Shown here in pieces: positions 14,337 through 20,317 of a DNA stretch of 20,448 nucleotides. Each line of letters begins with the position of its first letter. The first letter of the stretch is position 1. The notes beneath the pieces were generated by a model. It worked only from the letters and a program-made list of their open reading frames with translations. It was not told the origin of the DNA and did no database searches. This DNA is from JADJLQ01 sp034439915 (GTDB lineage Bacteria; Bacteroidota; Bacteroidia; Chitinophagales; Saprospiraceae). Position numbers and translations under genes: made by a program. Location: positions 1 to 20,448 of the forward strand of contig JAWXBI010000281.1 of assembly GCA_034439915.1 (NCBI GenBank), read 5' to 3'.

Positions 14337-14741
14337 CTACTTTCGTTTAGCGGACGTATCAATCATCTCCTTCAGCACTTGTATATTGATATCCGTCAGC
14401 TTATTGATGTAGAGGCAACCCACCCCGGTCTTGTGTTTGCCCAGCTTTTTAAGTGCCTCATCATGTTCCTGGATACCTATACTGAGATACAAGGTTAAAT
14501 TCGCTTTACGGGGAGAGAAACCGATCCGGATCCAATCTACTTCCCTGCCCGTTGCAGGGCTTTTGTACCTCACATTGCCAAACCCAATAAGAGAGCTACC
14601 CCACATTTTTGGCTCCTCCCCGGTAGCTTTTTTCATCATTTCTAAAATCACAAAACTTTCTTCGCGTTTTTGTTGCTCCTTTACCGTATTGATAAAATCC
14701 TCCACACTGGCATCGGTAGGTTTTGTTTTTATTTCAGCCAT
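14337..14741 (-). CDS. DUF1801 domain protein
   Basis: The 134-residue product has the DUF1801 pattern: an N-terminal T-x-x-SVEDFINTV helix (residues 6-19), then EESFVILEMMKKATGEEPKMW with the conserved 'GEEPKMW', GSSLIGFGNVRYKSPATGRE, RIGFSPRKANLTLYL, and LGKHKTGVGCLYINKLTDIN with a C-terminal helix VLKEMIDTS. DUF1801 proteins share a fold with YdhG-type and frataxin-like proteins; the role is not established. Soluble, cytoplasmic. The ATG at 14739-14741 is the only good start. A nested palindrome (14788-14830) lies about 50-90 bp upstream and may be its operator. Confidence 0.88.
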   Translation of the reverse strand: MAEIKTKPTDASVEDFINTVKEQQKREESFVILEMMKKATGEEPKMWGSSLIGFGNVRYKSPATGREVDWIRIGFSPRKANLTLYLSIGIQEHDEALKKLGKHKTGVGCLYINKLTDINIQVLKEMIDTSAKRK

Positions 14742-14787
14742 TAGAAATTAGTATTTAGTGACATTTGAATTCAGAGCCCGGTTTGGA

Positions 14788-14830
14788 GCTTGGTGCAGTA
14801 GTGCAAATTTGCACAATCATAGTACCAAGC
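14788..14830. promoter_or_regulatory. Nested palindrome, candidate operator
   Basis: A perfect 14-bp palindrome, GTGCAAATTTGCAC (14801-14814), is enclosed by a second inverted repeat, GCTTGGT (14788-14794) and ACCAAGC (14824-14830). It lies between the start of the minus-strand DUF1801 gene and the plus-strand PadR-like fragment. The size fits a dimeric repressor site or a stable stem-loop; there is no T-tract. No exact TAnnTTTG element was found next to it. Confidence 0.5.
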
Positions 14831-14956
14831 ACTGGAATTCAAATTTAATAAAATTTTCGAAAGAAATTTATCTCTGATTCTTGCGATAATTCCCTGAAAG
14901 TCCTTGTTTTGGTTTCTGGTGTCATAGCCTGAATTTCTTAATGGGTATATCCATGG

Positions 14957-15337
14957 TTGGCTTGCGAACCTGAACATTACTGGCTTGAATTTGATGGATT
15001 GTTAAGGGTTTTTTTATCCAGGTTTGGCGATGCTGAATCATTGAAAAAGGCTTTGTCCAAAATAAAATCCGATAATGATACCCTCATTGAGCTTGGCGAA
15101 AAAATTAGCAACGAATATTTGACTGGAACAGCACCGGCACAGGACGAAATGGTACAACGAGCAATGGTATTTGATTTCTTATTGCATTATGGTATGATGT
15201 ACCGGGAATGGCTGTCCCGCAATGAAAAAAAGGTGAATCAAATAGAAAAACTGCCGGTTGATCAAGCAGAGAAGAAAACAAAGACTACCATTAAAGGTCA
15301 TCTGAAAAAGTTCGATTTGAAAGTAAGCGGACGATGA
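14957..15337 (+). pseudogene. PadR-type regulator, C-terminal part only
   Basis: The 126 residues (from a TTG; no ATG occurs until codon 62) read ACEPEHYWLEFDGLLRVFLS, then RFGDAESLKKALSKI, ISNEYLTGTAP and a helix ending MYREWLSRNEKKV. This matches the C-terminal dimerisation region of a PadR subgroup that I recall as 'EPxxxxxEFEGLLRVFLAxxGxxxxLLxxL...REYLxGxAP...VFDFLxxYxxLxxxW'. In such proteins an 80-90 residue winged-helix DNA-binding domain comes first and normally runs into 'W-L-A-x-EP'. Here a TAA lies six codons before the TTG, and the upstream DNA has no winged helix in any frame, although PEFLNGYIHGWLA in a neighbouring frame could be its last residues after a frameshift. I infer a 5'-deleted regulator gene. 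It could still be expressed as a small dimeric protein. Confidence 0.5.
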
Positions 15338-15350
15338 AAAACAGCAGTAT

Positions 15351-15914
15351 TCAAACCCTTAGTGAGCCCCTAAACCCTCTGGCGGCATAATACGAATCTG
15401 CTCCGTTATGGTATATGAACACCTGTCCATACCGGTAATCACCAAAAATGGCGCCACCTAATTTTCTGATTTCAGGAGGTGTTATGATCCAACTTGATGT
15501 TTTGGTATCAAAATTTCCAAGTTTCTGTAAGTCCCGGTATTGTTCTTCCGTAAAAAGTTCAATACCCATGGATGTCGCCATGTCCATTGCACTATTTTTA
15601 GGTTTATTTTCTTTCCTGGAATCTAACGCTTTGCGGTCGTAGCAAAGACTTCTGCGTTCTTTGGGACTTTCCAGAGAACAATCATAAAAAATGTACTCCC
15701 CGGTTTTTTTATCCTGACCGACTACATCAGGTTCACCGCCCGTCCCTTCCATCTCGTCGAGTGACCACAGTTTATCCGTATTCGCCTCCAGCCTGGCCTG
15801 AACTCTGCTCCATTCAAGACCTTTATGGCGATCCATATTTTTTTCAAAACGGGTTTTCAGGGCTTTGAATAGTTCTGCCCGGTGTTCTGTTGATAACTTT
15901 TTATTGGTATTCAT
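15351..15914 (-). CDS. DUF4256 family protein
   Basis: The 187-residue product matches the DUF4256 family along its length as I remember it: MNTNKKLSTEHRAELFKALK, RFEKNMDRHKGLEW, EANTDKLWSLDEMEGTGGEP, the DVVGQDKKTGEYIFYDCS core, CYDRKALDSRKENKP, MGIELFTEEQYRDLQKLG and the C-terminal YHNGADSYYAARGFRGSLRV. The family is widespread in bacteria and has no known biochemical activity; conserved Glu, Asp, Cys and Tyr/His residues suggest an enzyme-like pocket, but this is inference. The protein is soluble with no signal peptide. The stop is 13 bp from the convergent PadR-like fragment. The start follows a short open frame by 5 bp. Confidence 0.9.
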   Translation of the reverse strand: MNTNKKLSTEHRAELFKALKTRFEKNMDRHKGLEWSRVQARLEANTDKLWSLDEMEGTGGEPDVVGQDKKTGEYIFYDCSLESPKERRSLCYDRKALDSRKENKPKNSAMDMATSMGIELFTEEQYRDLQKLGNFDTKTSSWIITPPEIRKLGGAIFGDYRYGQVFIYHNGADSYYAARGFRGSLRV

Positions 15915-15919
15915 AAGGA

Positions 15920-16030
15920 TTATGCTTTAATGCTTTTTCTGATAAATAAGGGAGTGGACTCATCACCTAATTTTAGTTTACCTACTTCTTTTTTAACTTG
16001 ATTCAAATTTACATCAAGCATAAGATTCAT
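15920..16030 (-). CDS. Possible 36-codon ORF ahead of DUF4256
   Basis: From the ATG at 16028-16030 the frame encodes MNLMLDVNLNQVKKEVGKLK and a further 16 residues ending RKSIKA, and its TAA is 5 bp before the DUF4256 ATG. The arrangement would suit a leader peptide coupled to DUF4256 translation, or the tail of a lost gene. A -7 match lies inside it, which argues that the frame may simply be the DUF4256 promoter region. I do not recognise the peptide. Confidence 0.25.
   Translation of the reverse strand: MNLMLDVNLNQVKKEVGKLKLGDESTPLFIRKSIKA
16004..16011 (-). promoter_or_regulatory. -7 element likely driving DUF4256
   Basis: The minus strand reads TAAATTTG, an exact TAnnTTTG match, about 90 bp before the DUF4256 ATG. 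No TTTG stands 19-21 nt upstream. Confidence 0.35.
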
Positions 16031-16045
16031 TCTATTTAGTTATTG

Positions 16046-16060
16046 ATTCGGTTGCCGAAT
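16046..16060. repeat. Small hairpin ATTCGG-TTG-CCGAAT
   Basis: A perfect 6-bp stem with a 3-nt loop in the intergenic region between DUF4256 and the DoxX-like gene; AAAA follows on the plus strand and no T-tract follows on the minus strand. It could contribute to ending transcripts of the arsR operon or to the DUF4256 upstream region. Confidence 0.35.
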
Positions 16061-16098
16061 AAAAGCACATTTTGACTCAGATTTCATGGCTAAAAGCC

Positions 16099-16120
16099 AG
16101 CCCCTACTTGCATTAGGGCT
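16099..16120 (-). terminator. Candidate terminator of the ArsR-SRPBCC-DoxX operon
   Basis: In the minus direction AGCCC (16116-16120) pairs with GGGCT (16099-16103), extended by TA/TA with one bulge. GGCTTTT follows, so a short T run ends the structure. It lies about 80 bp past the stop codon of the DoxX-like gene. The stem is short, so this is tentative. Confidence 0.35.
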
Positions 16121-16198
16121 GACGCTATTTAAAGTCAAACCTATAATTTAAGGTGCATTATAAAAAGAGATATTGCCAGGTTTGTTTTTTGGTCACGC

Positions 16199-16600
16199 CT
16201 AGGCAGAAGCGACTAGGCGAAGGCGAGGAGCACTGAAATACCACGAAGTTGCAGTCAGGATAAGAAGCAATAAGGAAGGAAATAGTTCAGCCAGGGAATG
16301 GCCCACGGCGATATGTGAAAATAACGCTCCCGACAGGGTAAAGAAAAAACCTGCATAGGCCCATTCCTTTAATAAGGGAAATTTAGGGATTAACAATGCT
16401 GCCACTCCCAATATTTTCCAAACACCGAGTATGGTTAAGAAATAGACGGGATAACCCAATTGTGAAATACCCCAAGCTCCCGGTGGCGCCAGGGCTCCTT
16501 CCACTTCCATTTTGAATAATTGTTGGATTCCGGTGGCCAGCATTCCTAAAGCGAGCCAGATGGTAGATATCCAATAGATGATCTTATTTCTTTTGGACAT
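16199..16600 (-). CDS. DoxX-like membrane protein
   Basis: The 133-residue product has four hydrophobic helices: IIYWISTIWLALGMLATGIQ (about 7-26), LGYPVYFLTILGVWKILGVAALLIP, WAYAGFFFTLSGALFSHIAVG and LFPSLLLLILTATSWYF. The segment with 'LGYPxYFLxILGxWKxLGxxALL' and the following 'EWAYAGFxFxxxGAxxSH' are typical of the DoxX-like (DUF6/PF13564-type) family in Bacteroidota, often encoded behind an ArsR and an SRPBCC gene, as here. The role is unknown; related DoxX proteins take part in redox stress responses at the membrane. The gene starts 6 bp after the SRPBCC stop, so it is almost certainly cotranscribed and under ArsR control. Confidence 0.9.
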   Translation of the reverse strand: MSKRNKIIYWISTIWLALGMLATGIQQLFKMEVEGALAPPGAWGISQLGYPVYFLTILGVWKILGVAALLIPKFPLLKEWAYAGFFFTLSGALFSHIAVGHSLAELFPSLLLLILTATSWYFSAPRLRLVASA

Positions 16601-16606
16601 GTTGTG

Positions 16607-17071
16607 TTATTTTAATTTGTCTACGATGTTTTGTAACCGGTTATGTGCCATATTTAAGCCTTGAGCAAAGGGTATCTGCAGCATCTGGTCCCGGTAGGCG
16701 ATGGATTTGAATACGATAGACATATTGAGTTTACTGGTGTCGTCCGAGAGTTTTTCAAATTCCAAAAACTCAAGCTGGACGCCAAATGGGGTATTCTCCA
16801 TTTCAAAGGTCCGGATGATTTTCTGGTTGGGGCTAAACTCATGGATGGTCCCATTGAATCCGTATTTGTTTCCTTTAGGGTCAGTGGTTTCAAATTGGTA
16901 ACTACCGTGTTTTTTATTTTCAAGTTTAAGCACCTTTGTTCCCATCCACTGCTCGACAATCTCAGGATCTTCATATGCTTTAAAAAGTAATTCCAGAGGC
17001 AAATCAAATTCTCTCGTAATTACGATTTCCTGTTTGCCTTCTTCGGCACGGAGTTTTGTTTTTCGTTCCAT
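16607..17071 (-). CDS. SRPBCC (AHSA1-type) ligand-binding protein
   Basis: The 154-residue protein opens with KQEIVITREFDLPLELLFKA and YEDPEIVEQWMG, the AHSA1/SRPBCC signature in which the 'W-x-G' tryptophan follows the first helix. Then come a strand GSYQFETTDPKGNKYGFNG, IHEFSPNQKIIRTFEMEN with the family's 'ExxPxxrixxtfe' motif, and the closing long helix FAQGLNMAHNRLQNIVDKL, which covers the hydrophobic cavity. Such proteins bind small hydrophobic ligands or act as Hsp90 cochaperone relatives; no ligand can be named. It is the middle gene of the ArsR-SRPBCC-DoxX operon: 39 bp after arsR and 6 bp before the DoxX-like gene. Confidence 0.92.
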   Translation of the reverse strand: MERKTKLRAEEGKQEIVITREFDLPLELLFKAYEDPEIVEQWMGTKVLKLENKKHGSYQFETTDPKGNKYGFNGTIHEFSPNQKIIRTFEMENTPFGVQLEFLEFEKLSDDTSKLNMSIVFKSIAYRDQMLQIPFAQGLNMAHNRLQNIVDKLK

Positions 17072-17110
17072 TTTTATTCTGTTTTTTTTCTTGATCCGGA
17101 TTTCTTAGGG

Positions 17111-17428
17111 TTATTGGGGGTATTTTTTCATTATAGATTCTAGTTTATTAAACCGGTCATCCCACATTTTGCGGAAGGGCTCAATAAATTCGGCAACTTC
17201 TTTCATTTTTTTTGCATTGATGTGATAATAAATTTCTCTACCGGTTTGTTTTTGTTCGAGTAATTCACACTCGGTCAGTATTTGCAGGTGTTTAGAAACG
17301 GTGGGTCTGGCAGTATCAAAATTTGAGGCTATAGCACCAGCTGGCAGGGTTTGGGTAGCTAGCAACAGAAGAATAGCCCTTCTGGTCGGGTCGGCTATGG
17401 CTTGAAATACGTCTCGTCTTAAGTTCAT
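17111..17428 (-). CDS. ArsR/SdpR-family transcriptional repressor
   Basis: The 105-residue winged-helix protein starts MNLRRDVFQAIADPTRRAIL, the usual ArsR opening, followed by GAIASNFDTARPTVSKHLQI with the recognition helix RPTVSKHL (about 45-52), a short wing (EQKQTGREIYYHINA) and the C-terminal dimerisation helix EFIEPFRKMWDDRFNKLESI. The metal-binding ELCVCDL motif of true metal sensors is absent, and this type (SdpR-like, usually autoregulatory) is generally linked to SRPBCC genes. It is the first gene of its operon. Its own promoter carries two 16-bp boxes, GTAGCTATTTGACTAC and GTAGTTATTCGACTAC, that bracket the -7 element, so autorepression is very likely. A decayed paralogue with the same promoter geometry lies at 1379-1561. 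Confidence 0.95.
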   Translation of the reverse strand: MNLRRDVFQAIADPTRRAILLLLATQTLPAGAIASNFDTARPTVSKHLQILTECELLEQKQTGREIYYHINAKKMKEVAEFIEPFRKMWDDRFNKLESIMKKYPQ

Positions 17429-17431
17429 TGC

Positions 17432-17478
17432 GTAGCTATTTGACTACAAATATATATGTAGTTATTCGACTACGCAAA
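17432..17478 (-). promoter_or_regulatory. Promoter and double operator of the ArsR operon
   Basis: On the minus strand TTTG (17475-17478) is followed after 20 nt by TATATTTG (17447-17454), a full match to the Bacteroidota TTTG-N19-21-TAnnTTTG promoter. Two direct copies of a GTAG-N8-CTAC box, each an imperfect palindrome, are at 17432-17447 and 17458-17473, 26 bp apart. The first box covers the expected transcription start and the second the spacer, so a bound repressor would block RNA polymerase. The whole element sits just before the ATG at 17426-17428. Confidence 0.8.
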
Positions 17479-17617
17479 TTATTTTTGAATATTTTTTATA
17501 GGCACACGGCCAAGCAGCCTAATACCCTAAGACTGCAGCAAGATCATTGGCGCAGGCGGAGGAACTCTCCTCGACACACTCTATCTGGTATGGGATTTTG
17601 TCCAGCTGAGTTTAATA

Positions 17618-17833
17618 TTGAGGGTGATGGGTTTTGACGCTATAGCATTTGGGAAAGGATTCCGGATCTTGTCGATAGGCATTGTCTTGGCCTTAATGGT
17701 GTTCGGTACATTGACGAAGAAAGATGAAGGAAAGTATTGGGATAGCAGCCAATCTACCCACTCCATATATAGTTATTTGAGAACATATCAATTGCAAATA
17801 GGTGTTGTAAGCGTTTTGTGCTGGTTAGTCTAA
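17618..17833 (+). pseudogene. Probable C-terminal remnant of a DUF998-type membrane protein
   Basis: The frame encodes GFDAIAFGKGFRILSIGIVL followed by ALMVFGTLTKKDEGKYW. This resembles the end of DUF998 proteins, where a helix 'FGKGFRxYSIxTIxxLLVFGxLT' is followed by a short loop with 'PTPWxGxxERI' and a last helix. Here the last parts are degraded (SQSTHSIYSYLRTYQLQ). The start is a TTG without any upstream extension and the rest of the protein is missing, so this is a remnant if the match is right. The opposite strand also has an open frame with no family similarity. Confidence 0.3.
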
Positions 17834-17891
17834 GTCCAAAATTATTTTTAGGTTCTTACTTAGCCAAACGCATTTAGCGGTTCGGGCTTTT

Positions 17892-18395
17892 TTAATCATA
17901 CTTGTATGGTTCGTTGTCATATGCGATCTGTTTCACATTATTTAACACTCGCTTCATATACGTTTTCCAAAATGTCTTTGCAAAGAGCCAATTTATTGGA
18001 TAAAGTAAAAACAAATCAGAATATAGGGTATAGGTATATTCTACCAGGATTTTACCCTTTTCAATTTCTGTTGTCTGCCACTCACCTTTAAATTTTGAAA
18101 ACCCCAACATCCATGATTGGAAGTCACTCACTTCAAATTTCCAATATTTATTTTCAGTTCGTTCAAGAACTTTGTCTACCGAAACAAAACCACCTTTTTG
18201 CGTCAACGATTTTTCAGCATATACTTTTTTAGTTGAGCCAACTTGCCCCCAATTATCGTCATCTGTACAATGTGTCACTTTAGGCATAACACCGTAACCT
18301 GTATGAACTTTTGAAACATCACAGAGTATCGGTGTTTTAAAAGCCCTTTCTAAAGTACAGTTGTAAATTGTGTTTACTTTTACTTTTGTCTGCAT
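17892..18395 (-). CDS. SRPBCC (polyketide-cyclase-like) family protein, stand-alone
   Basis: The 167-residue product reads as a START-like fold protein: MQTKVKVNTIYNCTLERAFK (first strand and helix), PILCDVSKVHTGYGVMPKVT, a strand GSTKKVYAEKSLTQKGGFVS, DKVLERTENKYWKFEVSDFQ, GFSKFKGEWQTTEIEKGKIL, VEYTYTLYSDLFLLYPINWL and a final long helix KTYMKRVLNNVKQIAYDNEP. I recall closely similar proteins ('VSKVHTGYG.MPKVTH', 'SWMLGF.KF.GEW') annotated as SRPBCC family in Bacteroidota; ligand unknown. It is distinct from the operon SRPBCC protein at 16607-17071. The gene stands alone, appears richer in A+T than its neighbours, and has a strong inverted repeat upstream, so acquisition as a unit is possible. 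Confidence 0.85.
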   Translation of the reverse strand: MQTKVKVNTIYNCTLERAFKTPILCDVSKVHTGYGVMPKVTHCTDDDNWGQVGSTKKVYAEKSLTQKGGFVSVDKVLERTENKYWKFEVSDFQSWMLGFSKFKGEWQTTEIEKGKILVEYTYTLYSDLFLLYPINWLFAKTFWKTYMKRVLNNVKQIAYDNEPYKYD

Positions 18396-19063
18396 ATCTG
18401 TCCGTTTTTTGTTTTAGTATATCTCATTTTTAGATGGGTTCTATTGTTCAGATTTTATTTTCTTTTTTTATCCTCTTAGCCCCTGACCGATAACGTTTTA
18501 TAGATTTTCGATAGGCAGGCTTTTTAGCATAATTTGTCCCGCCTGCGGGAAACGTTATCCGGAGAACTGAACTTCTTGTTGCCTAAAGGAAGTATCTAAA
18601 ACCCGCCAATCGCATAATCGCAAATGTGCTGTTATTGCTAGTGCATCTCTTTATATCCTCCGGAATGCCTGTTTACAATGATTTGAAAAGGAGACGAAGA
18701 ATATCAATCCAAGAAATTGAGTGAATTTATATTTCCCGGAATTCATAAAAATTGATTTCTAATAAATTACAAGTTTTTAGAGCCGCAAAAATTCAAACAG
18801 TCTTTGGCCTAAAATTCCTTCAAACTCAATATTGACAATACCTTCAAAGAACTTTATTTTATAGTATCATCACGCCAGTGAGTAAATTTATTTCAGATTT
18901 TATAAAAATTCAATTCATATAGCAAAAACTAAAAATATAAATCCAATTATTTGAAATACATCTGCCCAGGTTGATAAATCCCATGTATTGAATAGTAATT
19001 TTATTTTACTCTGGTCAACATTTTTGCACTATCGTTCGCCATACTATTTACAACCCAATTTAA
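18396..19063. other. AT-rich intergenic region with no gene
   Basis: Apart from the inverted repeat at 18489-18559, frames are short in all phases and nothing is recognisable. The part from 18650 to 19050 is very AT-rich. The similar strings ATAAAAATTGATTTC (18747 region) and ATAAAAATTCAATTC (18901 region) are probably chance. Confidence 0.5.
18489..18559. repeat. 71-bp inverted-repeat structure upstream of the stand-alone SRPBCC gene
   Basis: GATAACGTTT (18489-18498) and AAACGTTATC (18550-18559) are perfect 10-bp inverted repeats. Inside, TCCCGC-CT-GCGGGA (18537-18550) is a second perfect 6-bp hairpin, and GCAGGC (18515-18520) can alternatively pair with GCCTGC (18541-18546). It could be a transcript-ending structure, a cruciform, or an integron attC-like site: the length and the TAACG/CGTTA arms are suggestive, but the R boxes do not fit the RYYYAAC/GTTRRRY consensus. 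Confidence 0.6.
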
Positions 19064-20305
19064 TTAAATCTCAAATCCCTCCATCAAATCCTCACACCCC
19101 CTCTCCGTAATCAATATATCATTCTCCAACCTAATCCCCAAACCCTCTTCCCGGATATACAAGCCCGGCTCACAGGTCAGTACCATCCCTGGCTCCAGGG
19201 GAATATATCTATCCCCATGATCATGCACATCCAACCCCAGAAAATGAGAGACTCCATGGGGTAGGTATTTTTTGAGGATGGATTTGTCTTTAGCTTGTTC
19301 CAGGGAAACCAAACCCAGTTGGGCGATGGCATCAGCTACCCAAACCGAAATATTTTCATTGATCTCGTGGATGGTGATCCCGGGTTTCATCAGCAGTCGG
19401 GCTTGATGGAATAGGTTGACGACCTGGTCGTAAACGGCAAATTGACGGGCATTCATCGTACCATCGACGGCCTGGCAGCGGGTCATATCGGAGCTGTAGC
19501 CATTGAGCTCAGCGCCGAAGTCAACTAATAATAAATCGTCCTTACCCAGGGTATGGGCATTGAGTTTGTAATGTAAAGCACAGGCGTTTGGACCCGATGC
19601 GACTATGGGATCAAAAGCGTGGACGGCTCCGTGTTTTTCAAACTGGTAGGTGATCTCGGCTGCGATTTCGTATTCATGGAGGCCGGGTTTGATGAGTTTG
19701 GATATTTTTTTCCAGGTGTTTCCGGTCAATTTGACGGCGGCGCGGATGGCCTGGATTTCTTCTTTGAATTTGATCAGCCCCTGTTTTTGTAAAAGTGGCT
19801 GAAGGCGATGGATAGTGTGAAACGGAAATTGTTTTTGCAAAACACGGCCGAGGCGTTCATTGCGGTTTATAACCACCTGGGGATAGTTGGCTTTTTCATT
19901 GCTGTTGAGATAGACCTGAGTAGACCGGGCTACCAGGGGATAAACTATGGACTCAAACTGATCCATCCAATGCACCGAACGGATACCGCATATTTTGGCT
20001 GCCTCGTCCTGATCCAAGCCGTCGCCCTCCCAGGTTTTGATATACTCACCGGTGCGGCGGATAAAGAGCAGTTCGCGTTTGTCAGGATCGGGGTGTTCGG
20101 GGTAAAGAACCAGGGCGGTATCTTCCAGGTAGATGCCGCAGAGGCGGAGGAGGTCTGAGTTTTGCCGGAAAGGGAAATACTGATCAGCCGATTTGGGCAT
20201 GAGATCGTTGGAGTGGAGGATGGCGATGGAGTCGGGGAGGAGGGCAAGAGAGAGGGCGTGGCGATGGTTGGAATAGGAGGAGGAGGAGAGCGGGTGGAAT
20301 TGCAT
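19064..20305 (-). CDS. Xaa-Pro aminopeptidase (M24B, aminopeptidase P-like)
   Basis: The 413-residue protein has the two-domain layout of aminopeptidase P. The N-terminal creatinase-like domain (about 1-170) contains PFRQNSDLLRLCGI. The C-terminal pita-bread domain carries five metal ligands: D262 (LLVDFGAE), D273 (SSDMTR), H354 (GVSHFLGLDVHD), E379 (CEPG) and E394 (RLEND), with supporting histidines in ACALHYKLN and DVHDHG. It should remove the N-terminal residue from peptides with proline in second position, using two Mn2+ or similar ions, in the cytoplasm. The length is slightly below the usual 430-440, and all catalytic residues are present. The ATG at 20303-20305 precedes the first domain naturally. 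It stands alone; its upstream region consists of tandem repeats. Confidence 0.95.
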   Translation of the reverse strand: MQFHPLSSSSYSNHRHALSLALLPDSIAILHSNDLMPKSADQYFPFRQNSDLLRLCGIYLEDTALVLYPEHPDPDKRELLFIRRTGEYIKTWEGDGLDQDEAAKICGIRSVHWMDQFESIVYPLVARSTQVYLNSNEKANYPQVVINRNERLGRVLQKQFPFHTIHRLQPLLQKQGLIKFKEEIQAIRAAVKLTGNTWKKISKLIKPGLHEYEIAAEITYQFEKHGAVHAFDPIVASGPNACALHYKLNAHTLGKDDLLLVDFGAELNGYSSDMTRCQAVDGTMNARQFAVYDQVVNLFHQARLLMKPGITIHEINENISVWVADAIAQLGLVSLEQAKDKSILKKYLPHGVSHFLGLDVHDHGDRYIPLEPGMVLTCEPGLYIREEGLGIRLENDILITERGCEDLMEGFEI

Positions 20306-20317
20306 GGAGGGGTTGGG

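Noticed and set aside
18489..18559. Confident integron attC site
   Set aside because: The length and arms are suggestive, but neither end matches the RYYYAAC/GTTRRRY core, and no integrase gene is in the window.
19808..20158. Plus-strand open frame of 116 codons
   Set aside because: It is antisense to the N-terminal domain of the aminopeptidase, a well-supported gene.
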